In this document: one piece after another, positions 26,095 through 33,486 of the stretch
How positions within the stretch are numbered: position 1 is the first letter of the stretch
How the letters are laid out: every line of letters begins with the position of its first letter
Assembly: GCA_025463515.1 (NCBI GenBank)
Contig: JAODAQ010000029.1
Span: forward strand, 20,977-84,976
Direction: 5' to 3'
Length of the DNA stretch: 64,000 nucleotides
Source of the DNA: Rhodoglobus sp.
GTDB taxonomy: Bacteria > Actinomycetota > Actinomycetes > Actinomycetales > Microbacteriaceae
Program-made: the position numbers and the translations under genes
Notes under the pieces: generated by a model
Told to the model about the DNA's origin: nothing
Databases searched by the model: none
Seen by the model: the letters and a program-made list of their open reading frames with translations, nothing else

Positions 26095-26250
26095 CTTCCC
26101 GCATCGGGAATGGGCACGGGAAGCAAAGCGGTCCGTTTTCCCCTGTCCCACCGCCACTTCCCGGCTGCGCCGGCTTCCCAACCTCCCACACTCCACAAGT
26201 TCCGCGGGGGAGGTTGGGAAGTAAAGAAGAGGCGGTGGGACAGGGGAAAA
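26095..26250. repeat. Nested inverted-repeat structure: candidate oriT or replication origin
   Basis: An outer perfect 20-bp inverted repeat (26136-26155 with 26231-26250) encloses a perfect 14-bp inverted repeat (26174-26187 with 26208-26221) and a small hairpin CCGGC-tgc-GCCGG (26161-26173). Just upstream, TTCCCG-cat-CGGGAA (26096-26110) forms another hairpin, and CTTCCC/GGGAAG motifs recur. The structure is noncoding and lies between the Xis-like gene and the replication-relaxation gene, a natural location for a nick site or origin. Confidence 0.7.
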
Positions 26251-26295
26251 CAAAAAGAAGAAGAAGACAAACAAAAGGCGAGGAAGGAGAACGAG

Positions 26296-26964
26296 ATGAT
26301 GCAGTTGACGAGGCGGGATGAGCAGATGATCGAGTGGCTGAGCGTGGTGCGTATGGCTGACATCGACGCGATCCGATGGGCGCTGTCCGGACTGAAGAAC
26401 GGTCACGCCGACGATCCGGTTACGGTTCGGCGCGCCAACCAATGGATCGCGCGCATGGCCGAGGTCGGGCTCGTAGACAGGGTCCGGCCGATGTACCGCG
26501 ACCGGCAGATCGTGTGGCCCACGCACCTTGCAACGGGGCGAGCAGCGCCTGCCCTCTTCCGACAGACGATGCGCCACGAGCTCGCTGTCGCGGCGGTGTC
26601 GGCCCGATATCTAGCGCGTGGATACCGATGGTCACGCGACCACATTCCGCAGACGGTACTCGATCACCAGGTCGACGGCGTAGCGACCAAAGGAGACCTG
26701 GTCGAACTTATCGAGGTCGAGCTGACCGCGAAGAAGATCGCGCGCTACAGGCTGATTCACCAGCACCACGGTCAACGGATAGCTGGGGGAGTGTCCCGCG
26801 TCGTGTACCTCTGCACCGCCGACGTCGCGCGCACAGTGTCGCGCGAGGCCGACAGGTTCATATTCCGGGACGACCGCAGCCGCCTAATCACTCTGACTGT
26901 GTTCGACCAGCAGGGGAAGTGGATAGGTGGCGACCACGATCTTTGGAGAACGGACCGGACCTGA
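26296..26964 (+). CDS. Replication-relaxation family protein
   Basis: The 222-residue protein begins with a winged-helix-like region (LTRRDEQMIEWLSVVRMADIDAIRWAL...) and continues with a nuclease-like block including HELAVAAVSARYL, DHQVDGVATKGDLVELIEVELTAKKIARYR and the C-terminal GKWIGGDHDLW. This matches the replication-relaxation (Rlx-associated) family found on actinobacterial plasmids and integrative elements. The E-x-E-x-x-x-K segment resembles a PD-(D/E)XK-type core. The start at 26296 has AAGGAGA upstream; the frame before it crosses the inverted repeats. It converges with the first KAP gene. Confidence 0.75.
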   Translation: MMQLTRRDEQMIEWLSVVRMADIDAIRWALSGLKNGHADDPVTVRRANQWIARMAEVGLVDRVRPMYRDRQIVWPTHLATGRAAPALFRQTMRHELAVAAVSARYLARGYRWSRDHIPQTVLDHQVDGVATKGDLVELIEVELTAKKIARYRLIHQHHGQRIAGGVSRVVYLCTADVARTVSREADRFIFRDDRSRLITLTVFDQQGKWIGGDHDLWRTDRT

Positions 26965-26988
26965 GAGCGCGCGTACCACCACCCGCCG

Positions 26989-29127
26989 CTAGTCAGCAGG
27001 CGTCTCCTCAGGGTTCACATCTTGAAACTCGGTGTGCAGCAAGCTGAGTGCAAAAGCTCGGCGCTCGTCAGGAGTATCAAGTCTCTCGTAGTAGTTCATC
27101 GTGACCACGGGGGCCGCTTCTATGGCAGTTTCGAGTTGCTGCCGAATCTCTTCCAAGTCGACTAGGCGCCGAACCAAATCAAAATCGATATCGCGAAGTC
27201 GGGGCTGTGCGCCCGGTACACCCATCACCGTCGCAGTGCCTATGAATCGCGAGATGGTGTCCAGCGGACCCCAGCTCGCTAGGGCGCGATTTGCGAAATC
27301 TCGCGCACTATTCTCGTCGAGAACTGACCATGGCCAGATGAGGGACCAAAGATCAGAGGGAAAGTCGAACGGTCCATTCTCGATGTGCGGCTCTAGTCGG
27401 TCGAGAAGAATAGAACCGATCTTTTCTCTCGCGCTGGGTTCCAACGGCTGCCAATCAACAGGGGGTTCATCCGCTCGATCGGATGATGCCCAATCGAGCG
27501 CTCGAATAGCAAGAACCAGACCCAGCTCGCTCATCTCCGACATCCCCCGAATGGCAGGCAGCAGGTCCGAACGGGGTAGACGCCGCAGCAGGCGCGTCGC
27601 CAGCGCAATGAATCGCTCTTGCGGGGTCAGGAGTCCACCGCCTGTCGGAACATGCTCGAAGCCGTCCGCAAGCCAAAGCAACAGCGGCACGGAAGCAAGC
27701 TTCGATGTCTCTACGGCGAGGGCAACTTTGCTCACTAGCAGGTCCGGAGATTCAATCAGTGCTAACGACATGTGAACTGTCGCAGAGGTCGCTCGTTCCT
27801 GGTGAATGTCGAGGATGCCCTGCTCAACGATGGCGTCCGCAATATCGCCGCTCGCAATGCCAAACGAGAAATAGCGATCAAAATAGTCCGAGTTCGCCAG
27901 ACGTCGCGACTTGGATTCTTGCGACATACGCGCGCGGCCCGACCACACCGCATGGAACGCTGGGAAAAGGTCGCTCAGCAAGCTAGCCACTTTTTCCAAA
28001 TGTTCTTCGTTTGTTCCAGTTGCCAGCAGATCGCGACGCCATTCGGATGCAAGGGCAGCGAGCTTCTCATCTTTGAAATTGCTCGTCGAATTTAGCAACT
28101 CATCTCGACGGCGTTGGATGAACGTGTAGACGGCCGGCTCGCTGGTGCGTAGCCAGGTCAAGATCAAGAAGTCGCTCATGTCGATCTCGGCTGACAAACT
28201 TCTAACGAAGAGTTTGACCTGTCCGAAGTACCTCTTAATAGCTCTCGGCGTCGAGAGTCGCGCCCCGATGTGATCGAAGTACGCCTTGGAAAAACGCGTG
28301 GTTTCCTCGGGAGACATCTCCGACCCTGCGGTCGCTTCGGCAATACCGACGTTGGTCAGCTGGAGCGTGTCCGACGGCCTGAGCCGCGGGAGATCCATCC
28401 GCACTTGAATGACCTTCTCAAGGTACTCACGAGCGCGCGATACGGACTTCTTGCCAACCAAGCCGGTGCGGCCAAGGACGTCCAGAAGAGTTGTTTCGTC
28501 GTAAGCCAGCAAATAGTGGACATACGGAAGTCTTCCGATCAGCCTCACGAGCTTTAACGTCAGAAGAAGTTCCTCAGGGGCCAGTCGATCCAAGTCGTCC
28601 ATGATGACAAGCACTGGGGTCTTTCGCTTTTCAAGCGCGTTCTCGACTTTCTGGCGTGCTGCAGAAACACTCTGATCTCCGCCGATAAGTCGTGAGATAC
28701 CGACCAGGGCGGCGGAAGGATCCACCCCCACAATTGCGCCCACGGAGGTGAGCGGTGCAACGGATTCGCCAAGGCTCGCGATCTTCTTCCGAAGCTTGTC
28801 GTTCTTGTTTTCGCCTTCGAAAGCTCCCAGTAGTTCTGTGAAGAATCCGTGCTGCAACGAGGTTTGATCTGAGTAATTCCAGGGATTGAAAGCGACTACA
28901 CGCCAGCCCGACTCACTCGCTATTACTTTCTCTCGAAGATATTCAAGAATGCTGGTCTTTCCAGAACCCCACGGGCCGATCAACCCAAATGCGGTGGAGC
29001 TTTTCTTCTTGCCCGCTACTTGCAGGGTGGCCAGCGCCTTTTCAAGGAACGGTGCGCGACCTAGCCCGGCTGCTTCTGCTGCGCTGGGGTCATCGCTGAA
29101 AAGCTCAGGTTGAGAATGCTCTGTCAT
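26989..29127 (-). CDS. KAP family P-loop NTPase A
   Basis: The 712-residue protein has a KAP ATPase domain over about residues 25-330. Walker A is GPWGSGKT (51-58), FNPWNYS follows, Walker B is VIMDDLDRL (aspartates 177 and 178), and the downstream sensor region is RLPYVHYLLAYDETTL. KAP proteins usually carry membrane helices between Walker A and B; here there is only a weakly hydrophobic stretch at 128-148. The C-terminal half is helical and unrecognised. KAP members include the F-plasmid phage-exclusion protein PifA. It is divergent from a paralogous KAP gene with a mirrored leaderless promoter. Base composition is lower in GC than neighbours. Confidence 0.85.
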   Translation of the reverse strand: MTEHSQPELFSDDPSAAEAAGLGRAPFLEKALATLQVAGKKKSSTAFGLIGPWGSGKTSILEYLREKVIASESGWRVVAFNPWNYSDQTSLQHGFFTELLGAFEGENKNDKLRKKIASLGESVAPLTSVGAIVGVDPSAALVGISRLIGGDQSVSAARQKVENALEKRKTPVLVIMDDLDRLAPEELLLTLKLVRLIGRLPYVHYLLAYDETTLLDVLGRTGLVGKKSVSRAREYLEKVIQVRMDLPRLRPSDTLQLTNVGIAEATAGSEMSPEETTRFSKAYFDHIGARLSTPRAIKRYFGQVKLFVRSLSAEIDMSDFLILTWLRTSEPAVYTFIQRRRDELLNSTSNFKDEKLAALASEWRRDLLATGTNEEHLEKVASLLSDLFPAFHAVWSGRARMSQESKSRRLANSDYFDRYFSFGIASGDIADAIVEQGILDIHQERATSATVHMSLALIESPDLLVSKVALAVETSKLASVPLLLWLADGFEHVPTGGGLLTPQERFIALATRLLRRLPRSDLLPAIRGMSEMSELGLVLAIRALDWASSDRADEPPVDWQPLEPSAREKIGSILLDRLEPHIENGPFDFPSDLWSLIWPWSVLDENSARDFANRALASWGPLDTISRFIGTATVMGVPGAQPRLRDIDFDLVRRLVDLEEIRQQLETAIEAAPVVTMNYYERLDTPDERRAFALSLLHTEFQDVNPEETPAD

Positions 29128-29182
29128 GAGCCAAACGTAGGGCAGGGCTGCGGTGGCTCGAGAGCTGCTGTACGTTGCTCGC
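29128..29182. promoter_or_regulatory. Mirror-image leaderless promoters of the two KAP genes
   Basis: TACGTT lies six bases before the ATG on both strands: at 29134-29139 for the minus gene and 29171-29176 for the plus gene. The 55-bp gap therefore carries two matching -10 elements facing outwards, so the genes are probably co-regulated. Confidence 0.65.
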
Positions 29183-31270
29183 ATGGTCGACTCTCAAGAT
29201 TCAATCGCGGATCGGCCGAATCTCCCGACGGACTGGTCGGACGAACCCATCGCCGAAGGCGACGCGGACCGACTCGGGCGCGAGTCGTTCGCGAAGATGG
29301 TTGCCGACCAGCTCAACTCTGTATCCGTCGGCCGGTCCAGCACTGTGTTCGGCCTAGTCGGACCATGGGGGAGCGGAAAGACGTCCGTTTTGAATATGGT
29401 TCGGCAGTCCCTATCAGCGGACTGGAATATTGCGGACTTTTCTCCCTGGGCTGCTCCAGATTCAAAAGGTCTAGCTTTCGAGTTCCTGGCGTCGTTGGCA
29501 TCCGCTATCCGCCCATCAGATCAGAAGGCGCGCGCATGGAAGAAGTCCATCGCGTCATACGCCCAACTGGGAACTCCCTTCTTGGATTTGGTGCCGGTGG
29601 TGGGCCTATTCGCCTCGAGATCGGTCGATCGGGCACTAGGCATGGTCGCCGGCGGGAAGCCCTGGAAGGCCGAATTCGACGCCGTCTCGAAACTGACCAA
29701 GGATCTGGGCAAGCGGGTGCTGATCATCGCCGACGATATCGATCGACTGGATTCCGAGGAACTCCTGGGTTTTCTTAAAGTCGTCAGGCTGCTTGGAAGG
29801 TTTCCAAACGTGCACTACCTGATCGCCTATGACCAAGGCACCATTGAGGATTTGCTCAACTCGCAGCAAGTGCATGGTCAGCGGGCATCATTCATGGAGA
29901 AGATTGTCCAATATCCTTTCGAGCTGCCCGCGATGGCTGCGGTCGATCGGCGCCGAATGGCCCGCGAAGCTCTCGAAAGCGTGCTTCTCAGTAAGCGAAT
30001 AACGCTCTCCGATGATGATCAGGCGCGCGCTTCGGAACTTATTGGGATCTTAGGACCGGCGATGACAACGCCGCGGTCACATGCGCGTTTTGGAGAACAA
30101 CTCCTCGCGTATTCATCGACCGTGAACTTTCGCGAAGTCGATTTTCTCGACTTCGCCGCCCTCACCTATATTCGTGTTGTAGAGCACGCTCTGTTCGATT
30201 CGATCCCGGGTTGGGAACAGGAGCTCCGCACCTCAACACGTACCGCAGACGTGTTCGAAGCCCAAAAAATCAAGGAAGCTGAGTGGATCGATCGGGTTGG
30301 TAAGGGAGCGGTAGCCGATCTCAAAGCAGCGATGAAAATCCTAAGCTTCCTCTTTCCCTCCATCACCTACGAGGGCCTCACTTATCACGCAGACCATGTT
30401 CGCGGTCTGAATGAAGAAAAGTATTTCGAGCGGTATTTTGTGCTTGGCATTGCCTCCAATGATGTCGAAGACGAGCTAGTCGAGCAGGCCCTAGTGGACC
30501 TTGCCGACGGCGAGGATGGAAGCGAAGCGGTTCAGGGTCTCGCATCGAAGCTCGATGCGGCCTCTCCGGATCTCGCTGCGCTTGCTTACGAGAAGTCGCT
30601 CGAATTTCGCAGATCCTCAACCTCCACCGCTCGCGAGCTGGTCGAGTTTCTTTTCGCACGGCTCCAAAAGCGGCGCGGCGAAGAGGCTTCATTCGGTTCA
30701 CCGGCAGCGGTCTTATGGCGTTGGGTTGCCCACGAGATAGGCCTTGGCCTAGTGGGCGGGGTGCTTCAACCAGCGCGTGTCGAGGAAGCGCTCGGGGAGG
30801 ACGGGACCATGCAGTTTCTCCTTCAACACAACCGTGACAGAAGCGTGTCAAAGGAGGAACGCGCGAAGATCTTGGGAATGTTCGTACCGCCGTTTGAGCG
30901 TCGCGTTAAGGACGACCCAGCTGGGCTGCTTAAGGAGCAGAAACTCCGAATCAGCTTGGCACTGCTTGCGAAGGTGAATGGAACTGCAAGCATCAACGGA
31001 GTTCTCGATCGTGCGCTCCGCGCCACCCCGGGGCTGTTCGCCGAAGTGGTTGAAGCCTTCGTCTGGGTGCAGGAGTGGGTGGGCGCCGGGGGCGTCTCGC
31101 CTGAGCTGACGTTCGACGAAGAGCTATACACGGCATCGGTGTCGGCGGAGTTGCGCCGCGAGCTTGTCGTCACGCTCCCGACCGCTGACCTAGAGCATGT
31201 TGACGACGAAGATTTGTCTCCTGAGAATCGCGAGCGTTTTGCCATGGCGGCAGCCCGACGAGTGGGATGA
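29183..31270 (+). CDS. KAP family P-loop NTPase B
   Basis: The 695-residue protein is a paralogue of the divergent KAP protein. Walker A is GPWGSGKT (60-67), FSPWAAPD follows, Walker B is LIIADDIDRL (aspartates 184 and 185), and the sensor region is RFPNVHYLIAYDQGTI. A weak hydrophobic stretch lies at 131-156 (LDLVPVVGLFASRS...ALGMVAGG). Both proteins share a KYFERYFVLGIAS / DYFDRYFSFGIAS block in the second half, so the similarity extends beyond the ATPase domain. The function is unknown; cargo position at the end of an integrative element and PifA-like ancestry suggest a defence or exclusion role. The ATG at 29183 is set by the promoter hexamer. Confidence 0.85.
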   Translation: MVDSQDSIADRPNLPTDWSDEPIAEGDADRLGRESFAKMVADQLNSVSVGRSSTVFGLVGPWGSGKTSVLNMVRQSLSADWNIADFSPWAAPDSKGLAFEFLASLASAIRPSDQKARAWKKSIASYAQLGTPFLDLVPVVGLFASRSVDRALGMVAGGKPWKAEFDAVSKLTKDLGKRVLIIADDIDRLDSEELLGFLKVVRLLGRFPNVHYLIAYDQGTIEDLLNSQQVHGQRASFMEKIVQYPFELPAMAAVDRRRMAREALESVLLSKRITLSDDDQARASELIGILGPAMTTPRSHARFGEQLLAYSSTVNFREVDFLDFAALTYIRVVEHALFDSIPGWEQELRTSTRTADVFEAQKIKEAEWIDRVGKGAVADLKAAMKILSFLFPSITYEGLTYHADHVRGLNEEKYFERYFVLGIASNDVEDELVEQALVDLADGEDGSEAVQGLASKLDAASPDLAALAYEKSLEFRRSSTSTARELVEFLFARLQKRRGEEASFGSPAAVLWRWVAHEIGLGLVGGVLQPARVEEALGEDGTMQFLLQHNRDRSVSKEERAKILGMFVPPFERRVKDDPAGLLKEQKLRISLALLAKVNGTASINGVLDRALRATPGLFAEVVEAFVWVQEWVGAGGVSPELTFDEELYTASVSAELRRELVVTLPTADLEHVDDEDLSPENRERFAMAAARRVG

Positions 31271-31271
31271 C

Positions 31272-31292
31272 CGTGCCCACATTTTGCCCACA
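31272..31292 (+). repeat. Right arm-type repeat (21 bp)
   Basis: This copy is identical to 18108-18128, in the same orientation, and lies directly after the second KAP gene, about 105 bp inside attR. The rest of 31293-31397 is noncoding with small hairpins such as TGGGGTG/CACCCCA (31316-31322 with 31330-31336). Confidence 0.75.
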
Positions 31293-31397
31293 TCCGTACG
31301 AAAAACCATGTGATGTGGGGTGATCACGGCACCCCAAGATCGTTGATTTTCCGGGGTTTTTGTGACCCCACTGAGCCCTAATAATCCGTACATTCGA

Positions 31398-31419
31398 GTT
31401 CGAGTCCCTGCCGGGGCAC
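31398..31419 (+). other. attR core (duplicated tRNA-Leu 3' end)
   Basis: This is the right copy of the 22-bp direct repeat. Only the T-loop and acceptor 3' half of the tRNA are present, so it is not a second tRNA gene. Chromosomal sequence resumes at 31420, eight bases before the stop codon of the TfoX-like gene. Confidence 0.85.
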
Positions 31420-31426
31420 GCAAGCG

Positions 31427-31684
31427 CTACGGTGATCCGCGACGAAGCGCCGCACTGACCCAGACGCCCACGTCACGCTCCGAACCCATCTGGGCGCGGG
31501 AGGCGTCCGGTCTGCGATGCAGTTGCGCGTCCTCCTGCGGGTCGACTCGCACGAGCAGGCTGCCGTCCTTGTTCACAGCAACCGCCATGGCGTCGTCGAC
31601 CATCACGGCGATCGCGCCGAACATGGCGACCTCGCGGATCCGGCCGGCGGGGCTCAGCGGCCGGATCTCGTCGAGCCGCGTCAT
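31427..31684 (-). CDS. TfoX N-terminal-like protein, possibly truncated
   Basis: The 85-residue frame has the TfoX/Sxy N-domain pattern: REVAMFGAIAVMVDDAMAVAVNKDGSLLVRVDP, then RAQMGSERDVGVWVSA. Related proteins usually run another 10-25 residues, so the end here (LRRGSP and stop) looks short; the stop lies eight bases from the attR core. Its start overlaps the stop of the SnoaL-like gene, so it is the last gene of a coupled four-gene operon. The role of such small TfoX-like proteins in actinobacteria is unknown. Confidence 0.7.
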   Translation of the reverse strand: MTRLDEIRPLSPAGRIREVAMFGAIAVMVDDAMAVAVNKDGSLLVRVDPQEDAQLHRRPDASRAQMGSERDVGVWVSAALRRGSP

Positions 31685-32037
31685 CCGGCCGCTTGAGCCG
31701 GAACGTAGCCGAGGCGGTCGAAAGCGAGTCGGATCTCGACGATGAGGTCGTTCTCAACGACGAACAGCTCGCTGGCGAGAGTCGTCTTGGTCGTCTCGGT
31801 CTGCGGGTAGTACCAGAGCGCGACACGGTTCGAGTCGGTCATCCGGGTGACCTCTGGCGCAGCCGTCAGCCTGGGGGCGAAGCCGCCCAGGTAGGAGCGC
31901 CAGTGCTCCTTCGTGCTGACCTGTGGATCCGGGGCGGAGCAGATCGCGTCATCCGCGACAAGCAGCAGAGCCCGCTCGACGTCCCCCGTCGTCCAAGCGC
32001 GGTGATAGTCCTCGACGATCTCGGTTGCGCTGCTCAT
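31681..32037 (-). CDS. SnoaL-like / NTF2-fold protein
   Basis: The 118-residue protein begins EIVEDYHRAWTTGDVERALLLVADDAIC, the typical opening of SnoaL/NTF2-like cone-barrel proteins, and carries the usual central WRSYLGGF and terminal ENDLIVEIRLAFD segments. Such domains bind or isomerise small ligands; no specific substrate can be named. It overlaps the SRPBCC gene upstream and the TfoX-like gene downstream by four bases each. Confidence 0.75.
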   Translation of the reverse strand: MSSATEIVEDYHRAWTTGDVERALLLVADDAICSAPDPQVSTKEHWRSYLGGFAPRLTAAPEVTRMTDSNRVALWYYPQTETTKTTLASELFVVENDLIVEIRLAFDRLGYVPAQAAG

Positions 32038-32480
32038 GTCGTTGCTCCTTCTGCTCTGGGCGTCCATGTGTCCACCGGCGGTCGGTGGTCGGTGGCGGCC
32101 AACCCGAGGCGCGGGAGGAAGTTCGCCCACCCCGCCGCGTGGCCGGTCACCTCGCTGTCGGGGAGGTCTGTGTGCACGACCTCCAGGTGCGTGCCGGCGG
32201 CGGTCGGCGTGAGCTCGAACGAGACCGTGGATGCACCGGGCGGGAGTTCAGCGCTCTCGACGAAGCCCCACGTGACGGTGACCCGTCGATAGGGGTCCAC
32301 TTCGAGGAACGACCCGCGCGCGCGGTAGCCGGCGATGTCCACGGCGAAGGCGCCTCCGGGAACCGGCTCGAGGGAGGCGCGGGTTCCCATCCACTGGGTC
32401 ATTCCGTCTTCCGTGATCAGGAACTCGAAGACCCGCTCTGGCGGAGCCTCGATGTCGATCGAGCTCCTGTGCTCAGCCAT
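32034..32480 (-). CDS. SRPBCC (AHSA1/START-like) protein
   Basis: The 148-residue protein has the AHSA1-type signature: IDIEAPPERVFEFLITEDGMTQWMG, then ARGSFLEVDPYRRVTVTWGFVES. These helix-grip proteins bind hydrophobic ligands and are often encoded beside an ArsR-type regulator, as here. It overlaps that regulator gene by eight bases. Confidence 0.85.
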   Translation of the reverse strand: MAEHRSSIDIEAPPERVFEFLITEDGMTQWMGTRASLEPVPGGAFAVDIAGYRARGSFLEVDPYRRVTVTWGFVESAELPPGASTVSFELTPTAAGTHLEVVHTDLPDSEVTGHAAGWANFLPRLGLAATDHRPPVDTWTPRAEGATT

Positions 32481-32799
32481 GGTCTTCCTGGCTCTCCGCC
32501 GCGTGCTTGAGCATCGTGAGCCGCTCCGGCCAGAACTCGTCGAAGAACGCCTTGCCCACAGCGAGCCCCTCGACCCGGAGCGCGTAGAGATGCCGGGTGC
32601 CCTCGCGGGTGCTGGTCACGAGGCCGGCGCGGTCGAGGACCTTCAGGTGGTGCGAGACGTTCTGCTGGGACATCTCCAACTGCCCGGCGAGCTCGCCCAC
32701 CGCGCGGCGGCCTCCGCGGATCACGGTGAGTATCGCTCTGCGGTTCGGATCGGAGAGCGCGTGGAACGCCTCATCCAGCTTCAGTGCGGACTGAGCCAT
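32473..32799 (-). CDS. ArsR-family regulator of the SRPBCC operon
   Basis: The 108-residue winged-helix protein has the recognition segment MSQQNVSHHLKVLDRAGLV and no cysteine, so it is not a metal sensor. It belongs to the ArsR subgroup that controls neighbouring AHSA1 genes. GGAGGT precedes the ATG. A 20-bp near-perfect palindrome upstream is its likely operator. Confidence 0.85.
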   Translation of the reverse strand: MAQSALKLDEAFHALSDPNRRAILTVIRGGRRAVGELAGQLEMSQQNVSHHLKVLDRAGLVTSTREGTRHLYALRVEGLAVGKAFFDEFWPERLTMLKHAAESQEDHG

Positions 32800-32829
32800 C
32801 AGTACCTCCGAACCGAACCTAACACATGC

Positions 32830-32849
32830 GACCGTTTGTACAAACAGTC
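32830..32849 (-). promoter_or_regulatory. 20-bp palindromic operator upstream of the ArsR/SRPBCC operon
   Basis: GACCGTTTGTACAAACAGTC is a palindrome with one mismatched pair, about 30 bp upstream of the regulator start. It is a good autoregulation site candidate. Confidence 0.65.
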
Positions 32850-32857
32850 ACTTGTTT

Positions 32858-33199
32858 TTAGCTCTCCGGGTCGTACATGAACTCCCGAAGCTCCTGGGAG
32901 CAGCGGCACGCGGCGGCGATTCGCGCCGCCCACCCCAGCGCCTCCTCGCGCGTCGGCACCTCGAGCACGCAGAATCCGCCGTCGAATTCGCGGGTCTGCG
33001 GGTAGGTCTCGTCGGTGGTGGTGCCGTCGGCCGCGACCATCACGGAGGGGACGTCCTCGTTGATGCCGCCGCCGAAGACGTAGACGCCGGCGGCCTTCGC
33101 GTCACGGATCACTGCGCGCGAGTCCACGCCGGCGGAGACGAAGTCTGCCTCCGAGAGGTTCATGGCGCTGCCGGGGAATGAGATCAGGTACTTGGTCAT
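32858..33199 (-). CDS. YciI-related (DGPF/YCII) protein
   Basis: The 113-residue protein starts MTKYLISFPGSAMNLSEADF and shows the YCII-related layout with GVYVFGGGINEDVPSVMVAADG and EVPTREEALGWAARIAAACR. Such proteins are often linked to sigma factors or small-molecule metabolism; no partner sigma factor is seen here. TACATT lies six bases before the ATG on the minus strand, implying a leaderless transcript. It is divergent from the Ser-Ile-Gly repeat protein. Confidence 0.8.
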   Translation of the reverse strand: MTKYLISFPGSAMNLSEADFVSAGVDSRAVIRDAKAAGVYVFGGGINEDVPSVMVAADGTTTDETYPQTREFDGGFCVLEVPTREEALGWAARIAAACRCSQELREFMYDPES

Positions 33200-33235
33200 G
33201 TAGACAATGTACACATGAGGCGGCACACTGGGAAT

Positions 33236-33481
33236 ATGGCCAGCACCTCTTACCGCAGCATCGCCTCGCACAGGTCGACACTGTCGATCGGCAGCGTCGG
33301 CTCCGTGCTCTCCGTCGGCAGCATCGGCAGCGTCGGCTCTATCGGGTCCATCGGCTCGGCGTGGTCGATCCTGTCGATCGCGTCGTTCGCGAGCATCCTC
33401 GGAGTCCTGTCGAGCCTCTCCATGTGGTCCGCGATGTCCCACCGCGAGCGCGGCGCCGTGATGCGGGCACGGCGCCGCTAG
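33236..33481 (+). CDS. Ser-Ile-Gly repeat small protein
   Basis: The 81-residue protein begins MASTSYRSIASHRSTL and then runs through repeated SIGSVG, SVGSIG and SIGSIG units to about residue 45. A more hydrophobic segment (AWSILSIASFASILGVLSSLSMWS) and a basic tail ending RARRR follow. The repeat could form a beta-solenoid or a membrane-associated strand. I recall similar unnamed proteins in Microbacteriaceae but no function. CACACT six bases before the ATG supports this start over the in-frame ATG at 33215. Confidence 0.6.
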   Translation: MASTSYRSIASHRSTLSIGSVGSVLSVGSIGSVGSIGSIGSAWSILSIASFASILGVLSSLSMWSAMSHRERGAVMRARRR

Positions 33482-33486
33482 TACGG

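Larger units (their letters stand above)
18017..31419. mobile_element. Integrative element inserted in tRNA-Leu, carrying metal/arsenic resistance and KAP ATPases
   Basis: The last 22 bases of the tRNA-Leu region (18017-18038) recur as a direct repeat at 31398-31419, as expected for attL and attR. Between them are a tyrosine recombinase, an AlpA/Xis-like protein, an XRE repressor and a replication-relaxation family protein. Arm-type 21-bp repeats lie inside both ends. Cargo is a Cd/Pb module, an arsenic module and two KAP NTPases, with visibly lower GC in the KAP genes. No conjugation machinery is seen, so it is more likely mobilizable or a satellite than self-transmissible. Confidence 0.85.

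Noticed and set aside
26296..26964. Full relaxase or conjugation module
   Set aside because: Only the replication-relaxation family protein is present; no HUH relaxase histidine cluster, VirD4/VirB4 or FtsK-like translocase is seen in the element.
31398..31419. Possible second tRNA gene
   Set aside because: Only the T-loop and acceptor 3' half are present; there is no anticodon arm or 5' acceptor strand upstream, so it is an att duplicate.
33288..33360. Possible noncoding tandem repeat or CRISPR
   Set aside because: The repeated bases keep frame as Ser-Ile-Gly codons with varied third positions, so selection is on the protein.
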